Assembly: GCA_023396665.1 (NCBI GenBank)
Contig: JAEWVL010000357.1
Location: 1-9,283 of the forward strand
Length of the DNA stretch: 9,283 nt
Source of the DNA: Spirochaetota bacterium
GTDB taxonomy: Bacteria > Spirochaetota > UBA4802 > JAFGJZ01
Reading direction: 5' to 3'
In this document: positions 1-6,433 of the stretch, one piece after another
Layout of the letters: every line of letters starts with the position of its first letter
Numbering within the stretch: the stretch's first letter is position 1
Made by a program: the position numbers and the translations under genes
Notes under the pieces: generated by a model
The model's database searches: none
What the model was told of the DNA's origin: nothing
What the model saw: only the letters and a program-made list of their open reading frames with translations

Positions 1-238
1 CCGCATACACGGTTCGAACAAGCAGTCCGTCAGCTTCAAGTTCACGAAGCTGCTGGGTCAGCATTTTCTGTGTTACGCCGTGAAGTTCCCGGCGAAGCGC
101 GTTGAAACGCACAACCCTGTCGGCGACATGCCATAAAATGAGCGATTTCCATTTTCCACCGATCAGATCCAGCGTTAATTCCATCGCACACTGATATTGC
201 TTTCCGTTAATTATCAATACGCTCTGCCCCTTTTTCAA
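1..238 (-). CDS. HxlR/DUF24-family winged-helix regulator, N-terminal part
   Basis: Translating the minus strand from a TTG at 238 gives a protein with YQCAMELTLDLIGGKWK, LILWHV, RFNALRREL, VTQKMLTQQLRELEADGLL: the classic HxlR-family winged helix. About 79 residues are visible and the gene continues past the left edge. The start is uncertain: TTG at 238 follows a G-rich Shine-Dalgarno-like run (AAGGGGGGG, spacing about 6), while TTG at 217 gives a shorter N-terminus closer to usual family members; no ATG fits before the conserved domain. The cysteine before AMEL (residue 17 from TTG 238, residue 10 from TTG 217) matches the conserved N-terminal cysteine that in Bacillus YodB, CatR and HypR senses quinones, diamide or hypochlorite. 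The gene is divergent from the nitroreductase fusion, so it probably controls that gene and itself through the palindromes at 347-377. Family assignment is firm; the inducer and mode are inference. Confidence 0.85.
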   Translation of the reverse strand, partial: MKKGQSVLIINGKQYQCAMELTLDLIGGKWKSLILWHVADRVVRFNALRRELHGVTQKMLTQQLRELEADGLLVRTVYA

Positions 239-290
239 GAAGTGCCCCCCCTTTTGTCTCAAAGAAGGGATGAAACGATAAATTTTTTTA

Positions 291-346
291 ATAAAAATAT
301 TTTCCGTTACACGAATCAATAATGCTTTTATGGAAGAAAGCGGCAA
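291..346 (-). promoter_or_regulatory. Candidate promoters of the HxlR-type regulator
   Basis: Two weak minus-strand sigma70-like pairs are visible. One is TTGATT (319-314), a 17-base spacer and TTTTAT (296-291), giving a leader of about 45 bases. The other is TTGCCG (346-341), a 16-base spacer and CATTAT (324-319), which abuts the palindromes at 347-377. Neither is close to consensus and I cannot choose between them; the region is very AT-rich. Confidence 0.3.
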
Positions 347-377
347 TATGGTATCTATTTAGATACTATATACCATA
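347..377. promoter_or_regulatory. Nested palindromic operator, probably for the HxlR-type regulator
   Basis: Two perfect inverted repeats are interlocked here. The inner one is GTATCTA (351-357) and TAGATAC (360-366), separated by TT. The outer one is TATGGTAT (347-354) and ATACCATA (370-377). The arms share the GGTAT/ATACC half-site. Short AT-rich dyads between divergent genes are the usual binding sites of HxlR/DUF24 dimers. The site lies just upstream of the -35 box of the nitroreductase gene and beside a candidate promoter of the regulator, so it could serve both. That the neighbouring regulator binds it is inference from position and symmetry. Confidence 0.65.
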
Positions 378-388
378 ATGGTGCGTAC

Positions 389-417
389 TTGTCAAGATCA
401 ATCATATATGATAGAAT
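389..417 (+). promoter_or_regulatory. Sigma70-type promoter of the nitroreductase fusion gene
   Basis: TTGTCA (389-394), a 17-base spacer and TAGAAT (412-417) match the sigma70 consensus at 5 of 6 and 4 of 6 positions. Transcription would start near 424, about 22 bases before the ATG at 446, leaving just enough leader for the AAAGGAG ribosome binding site at 434-440. The palindromes at 347-377 end 11 bases upstream of the -35 box. Confidence 0.55.
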
Positions 418-445
418 GTGCCCATTAAACAAGAAAGGAGTTCTT

Positions 446-1546
446 ATGATACGCAATGTTCATTATTTTGAAGATCTGAAAGCGGATAACACACAAACGG
501 TCCTCACACTGATTCGCAAAAGGGCACTTGAAAGCAACATCAAGAAAATTCTCCTGGCCTCTACGACAGGAGTTGTCGCTTCCCGTGCACTCGAGTATTT
601 TAAAGATGATGAAATCGAACTGATTGTAGTTCCGCATCAATTTGACTTTATGACTGACGATTCGAATCGTTTTCCCGCACAGAAAGTTGAAGAGATTCGA
701 AACAGTGGGCACAAAGTTCACTTCGGAACCATGCTCTTTCACACCGAAAAACTTTACGCAAACGGAGCGGCCAGTGTTGCGGCCAATTTTTTACGCACCT
801 TCGGAGAAGGGAGCAAAGTGTGCGTTGAGATAACGCTAATGTGTGCCGATGCGGGTCTTGTCTCGCAGAAAGAGCGTATCATCGTAGCGGCCGGAACCGG
901 TCGCGGTCTGGACACGGCGCTGCTGATACATCCCGCATCATCACAGAACCTGAGCGCGCTGAAGATAAGCGAAATCATCTGCAAACCGCTTCTGAGCAAA
1001 GAAGCGGTGAGTGCAGTATCAGCACCTTTGCCTGACGAGGGGCAGACGGCACTGGAAACAATCTTCAACAGACGAAGTGTACGTGATTTTGAAAAGAGGG
1101 ATATTGACGAGGCACATAAGGCGCTGCTCTTCCGGGCGGCCGCTGCCGCGCCATCGGCGCATGGCAAGATGCCCTGGAAGTTCACACAAATGAACGACAA
1201 GTCCGTAACAGAGAAGATCATCGCCAAATTTCCCTGGTTCGCACCTGCGGCAAAGTCGGCCCTGAATATACTCGTACTCGGAGAACCTGACAAATGCGTT
1301 AACCGGGAGTACTGGGTTGTCGACTGCGCGGCCGCGACACAGAACATTCTCCTGGCCGCACACTCGCTCGGCCTCGGCGCCGTATGGATGGGCATCGCTC
1401 CAGTTGAAAGCAACATCAGCACATTCAACGAAGTTATGAAAACACCTGAAGGGCTAGTTCCTTTCAGCCTGATCGCGATCGGTTATCCGAAAGAAACGGA
1501 GAGACCGAAGGGACGAATAACCGACGCCAGTCCCTTCATCATCTGA
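446..1546 (+). CDS. Fusion of a pyruvate-kinase-C-like domain and a nitroreductase
   Basis: The protein has 366 residues. The start at ATG 446 is set by AAAGGAG (434-440) 5 bases upstream; the open frame extends back to a TTG at 389, but that codon lies in the -35 box. Residues about 8-182 resemble the stand-alone pyruvate kinase alpha/beta (C-terminal) domain of archaeal proteins such as AF0103 and MTH1675: LLASTTGVVASRALEYF (36-52), VVPHQFDF (61-68), MCADAGLVS (132-140), VAAGTGRGLDTALLI (147-161). Residues about 200-360 are a nitroreductase: NRRSVRDFE (208-216), AAPSAHGKMPWKF (234-246, the FMN-contact segment), AAATQNILLAAHSLGLGAVWMG (295-316), LIAIGYPKE (342-350). All expected nitroreductase segments are present, so it is probably an active FMN-dependent NAD(P)H oxidoreductase of the cytoplasm. 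The substrate and the role of the first domain are unknown. It is divergent from an HxlR-type gene, whose family often controls nitroreductases. Confidence 0.88.
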   Translation: MIRNVHYFEDLKADNTQTVLTLIRKRALESNIKKILLASTTGVVASRALEYFKDDEIELIVVPHQFDFMTDDSNRFPAQKVEEIRNSGHKVHFGTMLFHTEKLYANGAASVAANFLRTFGEGSKVCVEITLMCADAGLVSQKERIIVAAGTGRGLDTALLIHPASSQNLSALKISEIICKPLLSKEAVSAVSAPLPDEGQTALETIFNRRSVRDFEKRDIDEAHKALLFRAAAAAPSAHGKMPWKFTQMNDKSVTEKIIAKFPWFAPAAKSALNILVLGEPDKCVNREYWVVDCAAATQNILLAAHSLGLGAVWMGIAPVESNISTFNEVMKTPEGLVPFSLIAIGYPKETERPKGRITDASPFII

Positions 1547-1570
1547 AAAGACACACAATATCTTTATTCT

Positions 1571-1617
1571 GTTTATCCCGGAGACGCTAGCACAGAGCTC
1601 CGGGCATGCAGATAAAC
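1571..1617. terminator. Interrupted hairpin between convergent genes
   Basis: CCCGGAG (1577-1583) pairs perfectly with CTCCGGG (1598-1604) across a 14-base loop, and GTTTAT (1571-1576) pairs with ATAAAC (1612-1617) outside a 7-base bulge. It sits between the ends of the nitroreductase fusion (1546) and the chemoreceptor (1637), where a two-way terminator is expected. There is no T run on either strand, so it is not a classical intrinsic terminator; it may instead protect 3' ends or act with Rho. Confidence 0.45.
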
Positions 1618-1636
1618 GACCGCGTATCCCCCCTGC

Positions 1637-3187
1637 TTATTTCTGCCTTACTTCTGCCCCCGACTGGGAGATTTTGAAAAAGTTGACGACACTCTTTAAT
1701 TCGGCGGCCTGATCGCGCAGCATCTTCGATATCGCCGCGAGCTCTTCAGACACCGACGAGTTTTGCTGGGTAACAAGGTTCAGCTGCTCCATACCGGTGT
1801 TAATCTGGTTGATACCGAGATCCTGCTGCTCAGAGGCGACCGTAATTTCCTGAATCAACTCTGCGGTCTTTTTAATCTCGGGAACAATTTCCGCAATCAG
1901 CGACCCCGCTTTTTCCGAAATCACGACACTCTCCCCCGCAACCGCGCCTATCTCCTGCGCGGATGTCTGGCTTTTCTCGGCCAGTTTGCGAACCTCTGAA
2001 GCCACAACCGAGAAACCGCGCCCGTGCTCACCAGCTCTCGCGGCCTCTATGGCGGCATTGAGTGCCAGAAGATTTGTCTGGTAGGCGATGTCGCCGATAA
2101 CGCCGATTTTTTCGGCTATCGATTTCATTGCCTCGACCGTATGCTTCACTGCCGTTCCGCCTTCTTCGGCATTCACGGCTACACTCTGGGCCATGGCATC
2201 TGTGTTCTTGGAATTGTCCGTATTCATGCTGATCGTTGAGCCGATCTCTTCGAGTGATGAGGTAATCTCCTCAACGTTCGCAGCCTGCTCGTTGGATGAC
2301 TCACTGAGCGAAAGTGCGGTGGCATTCACCTCATCGGCATAGGTGGTAATCGCCTGTGAAGACTCGTGTATATGCGTCACGATATTGTTCAGAGAAGCCA
2401 CCGTCTCACCGAGCGTTTTCATCATCACACCCAGTTCGTCGCGGCCGACCGAATCTATCGTTACGGTAAGATCGCCGCCGGCAACGCTCATCATCGTCTT
2501 TATCACCTTCGATACCGGCCCCAGAATGCTTACTGTCAAAAGCACTCCCATCAAAACGGAAAAGACGAGCGTAAGGGCAATTATCGCTATCGATGCCTTT
2601 CTTATATTTCCGGCCTGCAAAATACTCTCCTGATACTCCTCTTCGGCTTTCGCGAGTGATACTTCAGTCAGCCGATCCATCACCGACCGGGTGTTCTCGA
2701 AATCGACATGATACGCGCCATAATAGAGATTTTCGGCATTTACGATATCACCGAGGCGCATATAATCCAGAATTTCAGCTGTATGTTGCCGTAAAGCGTT
2801 ATAGTTTTTAAAAAAAAGTTCAAACTCATCTTTCTGTGCGTTTTCGTCTGACGCAAGAAACAGCTCCTTGAACTTGGTAAAACGCTCGTCGACCTGTCGA
2901 AGATTCTCTTCGACATCGTCTATGCTTTTCTTCACCTGCTGCGGGTCGGTGTATATTTTGTCCGAGAAAGCGTTACTGATCGCTATACTGGACTGATAGG
3001 CGTCACGGTCGGCCTCGATAAGAAAATTGATACTCTTGAGACGCGTCTTGTAAATCAGATCGATTATTGAAGATATTTTTTCCACATTTTTAAGATTATA
3101 AAACAGACCGGCCCCGCTTATCAAAATGATAAACAGAAACACAAAAAAGAAACGAAGCGACAATTTCATGCCGTTCAGAATTTTCAT
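1637..3187 (-). CDS. Methyl-accepting chemotaxis protein, 34H-like class
   Basis: The protein has 516 residues. The start is ATG at 3187, behind GGAGGG with a 4-base gap; the frame stays open to 3250 but that extension is unlikely. Order: short cytoplasmic N-terminus, membrane helix 1 (about 11-31), helical periplasmic sensor of four-helix-bundle type (32-197), membrane helix 2 (198-222), HAMP (about 222-275, with ILGPVSKVI and DELGVM), then the signalling hairpin (about 290-505) with the tip AYQTNLLALNAAIEAARAGE (368-387) that contacts CheA and CheW. Against the E. coli Tsr sequence as I remember it, each hairpin arm is seven residues shorter (near 350-360 and 420-460), which points to the 34H length class. 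The C-terminus lacks an NWETF-like CheR tether. The ligand cannot be told. The gene stands alone with no che genes in view, and I find no clear promoter. Confidence 0.95.
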   Translation of the reverse strand: MKILNGMKLSLRFFFVFLFIILISGAGLFYNLKNVEKISSIIDLIYKTRLKSINFLIEADRDAYQSSIAISNAFSDKIYTDPQQVKKSIDDVEENLRQVDERFTKFKELFLASDENAQKDEFELFFKNYNALRQHTAEILDYMRLGDIVNAENLYYGAYHVDFENTRSVMDRLTEVSLAKAEEEYQESILQAGNIRKASIAIIALTLVFSVLMGVLLTVSILGPVSKVIKTMMSVAGGDLTVTIDSVGRDELGVMMKTLGETVASLNNIVTHIHESSQAITTYADEVNATALSLSESSNEQAANVEEITSSLEEIGSTISMNTDNSKNTDAMAQSVAVNAEEGGTAVKHTVEAMKSIAEKIGVIGDIAYQTNLLALNAAIEAARAGEHGRGFSVVASEVRKLAEKSQTSAQEIGAVAGESVVISEKAGSLIAEIVPEIKKTAELIQEITVASEQQDLGINQINTGMEQLNLVTQQNSSVSEELAAISKMLRDQAAELKSVVNFFKISQSGAEVRQK

Positions 3188-3318
3188 CGGACCCTCCAAA
3201 GACAAACAACTGTTACTTTGCAAGAAAGGATAACATTTCGGCAAAGTCAAGTTTCAGGGACGCATTTCGGGAATTTTTCATATTGAAACAGCACTTCCAG
3301 GACATGAACGGGAAATTC

Positions 3319-3348
3319 TTCAGCATTATCATGTTCCCTTTTTATAAA
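3319..3348 (+). promoter_or_regulatory. Weak candidate promoter of the acyltransferase gene
   Basis: TATAAA at 3343-3348 is a good -10 box, but the best upstream partner, TTCAGC at 3319-3324 with an 18-base spacer, matches the -35 consensus poorly. A TTGACA at 3389-3394 is perfect but has no -10 box at the right distance before the ATG at 3424. The promoter remains unsettled. Confidence 0.25.
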
Positions 3349-3365
3349 ACGGGCCGACAAATGCC

Positions 3366-3379
3366 TGGCAGCTGTGCCA
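3366..3379. repeat. Short palindrome in the acyltransferase leader
   Basis: TGGCA (3366-3370) and TGCCA (3375-3379) form an inverted repeat with a 4-base centre, 44 bases before the start codon. It could be a regulator site or chance. The GG-to-GC spacing does not fit a sigma54 promoter. Confidence 0.3.
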
Positions 3380-3423
3380 TATTTACGATTGACAATGAAA
3401 TAACGCCACCAGAGGACAGATAC

Positions 3424-4560
3424 ATGAACACTACAAACAAAGACAGAATCGTCTACCTGGACAATCTGAAATTTTTCCTTACGATGCTTGTCATCGTACA
3501 TCACGTCGGCCAGGCCTATGGCCCCACGGGAGGATTCTGGCACTACACGAGTCCCGACAAAATAAGCTGGCTGGGAAACTTTTTTCTTTTGAACGCTTCA
3601 TTTTTTATGGGTCTGTTCTTCTTCATATCGGGTTATTTTATGCCCGGTGCATACGACAGAAACGGCGAGGGAAAGTTTATCAGGGAACGGCTTATCCGCT
3701 TCGGCCTCCCCCTGCTCTTTGGCTTTTTTCTGCTTATCCCCGCACAATTATTTGTCTATCATCGTCTGCAGGGCAACGACATAACTTTCTTTGCCTACTA
3801 TATTGACCTGTATCTCGGACAGGGAACAAAGCCCGCCTACAGCACCTTCGGTTTTCCGGAATTCAATTTTGGTCATCTCTGGTTCATCGAGCACCTTCTC
3901 GTCTACTCGCTGCTCTACGCCCTCGTTCGCCGGATCATAAAAAAGCCCGGCGAAACAGGAAAAACCGCTACGCTCACATGCTACCATATCGCGCTACTGA
4001 CAATTATGACCGGTATTCTCACATGGATGATACGTGTGCCCCTGGGCTTTCCGATCGACCGGTGGATAGGGTTTATCGGATTCATACAGATGGAGCCGGC
4101 ACACATGCCGCAGTACCTGATTTTCTTTCTGGCGGGAACACTCGCGTACCGCGGTGCCTGGCTCGACAGACTGTCATGGAAACCCGGTCTCATACTTTTC
4201 GCCATGGGCATCGCGGTTGTTCTTTCGTACTGGCCGGGACGTTATATCTTCGGAAGCGCAGTTTTCAATTTATGGGAATTCAAGGAGGCGCTGCTTGCGG
4301 TCGGCATCTCCTGCGGACTTCTAACAATATTCAAATTCAAACTGAATACCGCGGGAAAATTCACCAAAACACTGGCCGCCAACAGTTATGCCGCATACAT
4401 TTTGCATTTTCCTCTGGCGATAGCGATACAGATTTTATTCGATGCCGTTAAGATTAACGTACTCGCCAAATTCATCATCGTCTCCGCACTTTGTATCACG
4501 GCAAGTTACGGCCTGTCATTTTTACTGAGAAAGGCGGATTTTATCAGAAAAATACTCTAG
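3424..4560 (+). CDS. Integral membrane acyltransferase, acyltransferase-3 family
   Basis: The protein has 378 residues. ATG 3424 is chosen because AGAGG lies 8 bases upstream and the product then begins, as the family does, with a short polar stretch followed by RIVYLDNLKFFLTMLVIVHH. The frame is open back to 3283, but those 47 residues look non-coding. About ten hydrophobic segments span the whole length. Family features are the histidine pair H26-H27 at the end of helix 1, SGYFMPG (69-75), the basic RERLIRFGLPLLF (87-99), HLWFIEHLLVYS (151-162) and the C-terminal SYAAYILHFPLA (321-332). Such proteins (OpgC, OafA and relatives) move acyl groups such as acetyl or succinyl onto envelope or exported carbohydrates in the inner membrane. 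The substrate cannot be read from sequence. No glycosyltransferase or polysaccharide cluster is adjacent; its 3' end faces the ankyrin gene with 28 bases between. Confidence 0.9.
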   Translation: MNTTNKDRIVYLDNLKFFLTMLVIVHHVGQAYGPTGGFWHYTSPDKISWLGNFFLLNASFFMGLFFFISGYFMPGAYDRNGEGKFIRERLIRFGLPLLFGFFLLIPAQLFVYHRLQGNDITFFAYYIDLYLGQGTKPAYSTFGFPEFNFGHLWFIEHLLVYSLLYALVRRIIKKPGETGKTATLTCYHIALLTIMTGILTWMIRVPLGFPIDRWIGFIGFIQMEPAHMPQYLIFFLAGTLAYRGAWLDRLSWKPGLILFAMGIAVVLSYWPGRYIFGSAVFNLWEFKEALLAVGISCGLLTIFKFKLNTAGKFTKTLAANSYAAYILHFPLAIAIQILFDAVKINVLAKFIIVSALCITASYGLSFLLRKADFIRKIL

Positions 4561-4588
4561 CAGCTGCATCCGATAAACGAAGAATGCA

Positions 4589-6187
4589 CTATCGCTTTCG
4601 CTGCATGCTGTCGATGCAGCGCAGAACATCCCGCTGTTTCATCTTCTCCGCAATGGTCCGGGCATCGTCACCCGGACGGCAGAGCCCTCGCGAAACACTG
4701 ACTGATCGGGTGAGATCACTGCCTTTCTCGATCAGACAGATTGCAGCATCCCTTTTTTTCGCGAGAATCGCTTCATGCAGGGGTAGAAAACCGCAGTTGT
4801 CGGCAACATTCACATCGGCACCGGCATCGAGAAGCAGTTTTATCACTGACACCATGCCGTTTCTGGCGGCATGGTGCAATGCGCGCAGCCCCTCACTGTC
4901 GGCTTTGTCCAGAAAAGCCGCAACATTATTAAACTCGTTTGCCGCCCGCTTCACAATAAGCGCGCAAAGCTGCGAAGACAAAGCCGCGGCATCATGCAGT
5001 GCGTTTTGATCTGATATCTTCTTGGCACAGGTCAGATCGATGCCCGCCTCTATCAGCATCCCGGCCATGCGCAGGGCACGCTTGTATGCGGCATCATATT
5101 CACCGGCCCCTGTCCGCAGCAGCGCCCCCAGGTTGCCGAGCGCAAGCAAAAGCGCGTTGAAATTCTGCGTCTGCACGGCATTGATATTCGCACCGCGGGA
5201 CAGGAGCAGCGAGACCATAGCAAGGTTTCCTTTTGCGACCGCCGACAACAACAGTGTATAGCCCTCGCTGTCGGCAGCTTCTATATCACCCTCGCGATCA
5301 AGATATTTTTCGATCGCAACGATATCGGCATCAGCCAAGGCTCTGCGGACATCGAAACCCCGTTTCACAGGACCTTCACTTTTCGGGAAAAAACTTATGA
5401 GCGCAGCGTGTTCCCTGGCCTGTGCTATCTGCAGCGCGTTCAGATTCGATGAAAAGCTGTATTTCGGCGCCGTACTTCTGCGCTCCGTGTCTGCACCCGC
5501 CTTGACGAGCAGTTTCAGCCCCGCAAGACAATCGGCCGCAGCGGCCAGATGATGCAAAGCGGTCCACCCTGCCTGATCGACAGAATCAATCACCGGGACA
5601 TTCTGCATCTTCAGCACTGCGGCAAGGGCATCGGCACGCCCGCTCGCGGCACACAGATGAAGCACATTCTCTGCGCCGCTGTTGCGTGCGGCGGGGTTCG
5701 CGCCCGCTCTGACAAGCGCCTTTATCAGTCGGGGTTCGCCGCACACGGCGGCCAACAGCAGCGCGGTGTTACCCTCTTCATCGGGCTCTTCGAGACCTTC
5801 TGTGACAGCGACGAGCGCCAGGGCGCAATCGATCGCATCGAGATAGAGCAGCTGCCGCTTCGGTCCCCAGGGCTGTGCGGCACACAAACGCTGCTGCGCA
5901 AGCGAAAAGGGGACCCTGACACCGTTCTTCAGACAAACAAAAAGACCCAGATCGATGCGATATTCAAGACGGTTTATCGCGCTTTCGCCCCGATATGACC
6001 AGTGCTTTATGCGAAGCGAGCGGATACGCACAAGCGTATGGATGAGAGCACTGCGCCCGCCTATAACTTGGCAGGAGAGATCGGCCGGAGCCGAACTCAC
6101 TTGCGACACAAGCTTTTTCAGATGTCGTTTTGCGAGAGCGAACTCATCTTTTTCGAGTGCCGCGATAAATGTTTTCCATATCAGCAT
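4589..6187 (-). CDS. Large ankyrin-repeat protein
   Basis: The protein has 532 residues. ATG 6187 lies 12 bases after an in-frame TGA, so no longer form is possible; no convincing Shine-Dalgarno precedes it. From residue about 137 on there are ankyrin repeats, with clear copies at 137-169 (EGNTALLLAAVCGE, VRAGANPAAR), 171-203, 205-237 (AGWTALHHLAAAAD, LVKAGADTE), 275-305, 307-339 (EGYTLLLSAVAKGNLAMVS, LLSRGANINA), 431-463 (EGLRALHHAARNGMVSVIK, LLDAGADVNVAD) and 465-495, and worn copies around 246-268 and 342-412. Residues 1-130 contain no domain I recognise. There is no signal peptide or membrane helix, so it is probably cytoplasmic. Ankyrin repeats bind other proteins; the partner is unknown. 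It has its own promoter (6237-6265), is divergent from the deacetylase and convergent with the acyltransferase. Confidence 0.92.
   Translation of the reverse strand: MLIWKTFIAALEKDEFALAKRHLKKLVSQVSSAPADLSCQVIGGRSALIHTLVRIRSLRIKHWSYRGESAINRLEYRIDLGLFVCLKNGVRVPFSLAQQRLCAAQPWGPKRQLLYLDAIDCALALVAVTEGLEEPDEEGNTALLLAAVCGEPRLIKALVRAGANPAARNSGAENVLHLCAASGRADALAAVLKMQNVPVIDSVDQAGWTALHHLAAAADCLAGLKLLVKAGADTERRSTAPKYSFSSNLNALQIAQAREHAALISFFPKSEGPVKRGFDVRRALADADIVAIEKYLDREGDIEAADSEGYTLLLSAVAKGNLAMVSLLLSRGANINAVQTQNFNALLLALGNLGALLRTGAGEYDAAYKRALRMAGMLIEAGIDLTCAKKISDQNALHDAAALSSQLCALIVKRAANEFNNVAAFLDKADSEGLRALHHAARNGMVSVIKLLLDAGADVNVADNCGFLPLHEAILAKKRDAAICLIEKGSDLTRSVSVSRGLCRPGDDARTIAEKMKQRDVLRCIDSMQRKR
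4600..4620. terminator. Short hairpin at the 3' end of the ankyrin gene
   Basis: GCTGCAT (4600-4606) and ATGCAGC (4614-4620) form a perfect seven-base stem with a seven-base loop, inside the last codons of the ankyrin gene. GCTGCAT also occurs at 4563-4569, just past the acyltransferase stop, and could pair with the same right arm. Without a T run, a role in ending acyltransferase transcription is only possible. Confidence 0.25.
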
Positions 6188-6236
6188 GCCGAAATCAAAT
6201 CACAGCAAAAGGATTACGTCACGCCTTTTTTGGATA

Positions 6237-6265
6237 ATTAAACACAGCCGCAGCATTAATGGCAA
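6237..6265 (-). promoter_or_regulatory. Sigma70-type promoter of the ankyrin-repeat gene
   Basis: On the minus strand TTGCCA (6265-6260), a 17-base spacer and TTTAAT (6242-6237) match the consensus at 4 of 6 and 5 of 6 positions. Transcription would begin near 6230, giving a leader of about 43 bases before the ATG at 6187. The -35 box lies inside the left arm of the inverted repeat 6257-6316. Confidence 0.55.
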
Positions 6266-6316
6266 GCGTAGGACTTTTGCGTTGCTGACGAAAAGGGTGA
6301 AAAATTCTTGCCATTA
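6257..6316. repeat. Inverted repeat in the ankyrin/deacetylase divergent region
   Basis: TAATGGCAAG (6257-6266) and CTTGCCATTA (6307-6316) are perfect ten-base inverted copies with 40 bases between. The left arm includes the -35 box of the ankyrin promoter; the right arm points the same sequence toward the deacetylase gene. This could be a shared operator or a duplicated promoter element, though I find no good -10 box after the right arm. Confidence 0.5.
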
Positions 6317-6433
6317 CTTCGTTTTATCCGCACCTGGCAGCTGACGAGAAATGTGGGATCCCTGGTTTCTGCGCTAATGAGAACAAGCAGATGGATTTCA
6401 TATTATACTAATGCCCGACAATGGAACCGACCG

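Noticed and set aside
389..445. N-terminal extension of the nitroreductase fusion from TTG 389 or ATG 416
   Set aside because: TTG 389 is part of the predicted -35 box and ATG 416 overlaps the -10 box; neither has a ribosome site, while ATG 446 has AAAGGAG at good spacing.
754..1428. 224-codon open frame on the minus strand
   Set aside because: It lies wholly antisense to the nitroreductase fusion, whose domains are clear, and its product resembles no family and has no ribosome site.
3188..3250. 21-residue extension of the chemoreceptor
   Set aside because: GGAGGG stands directly before the ATG at 3187, and the shorter form has the normal N-terminus ahead of the first membrane helix.
3188..3290. 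Sigma28 flagellar-type promoter before the chemoreceptor
   Set aside because: GCCGAAAT resembles the -10 part GCCGATAA, but no TAAA lies 15 bases upstream of it.
3364..3379. Sigma54 promoter
   Set aside because: TGGCA is present but the distance from GG to the next GC is 7 or less, not the 10 bases required.
3283..3423. 47-residue extension of the acyltransferase
   Set aside because: It precedes the first family motif with unrelated sequence and lacks a ribosome site, while ATG 3424 has one and starts as family members do.
4491..5009. 172-codon open frame on the plus strand
   Set aside because: It runs from the acyltransferase tail antisense through the ankyrin gene and encodes nothing recognisable.
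5549..5998. 149-codon open frame on the plus strand
   Set aside because: It is antisense to ankyrin repeats in a GC-rich coding region, where such frames arise by composition.
3364..6343. Shared 11-base word CCTGGCAGCTG near 3364 and near 6333
   Set aside because: A single short match in unrelated positions (one inside a palindrome, one not) is expected by chance and has no flanking similarity.
6308..6433. 42-residue extension of the deacetylase
   Set aside because: It would place the signal peptide in the interior of the protein, and the added residues look non-coding.
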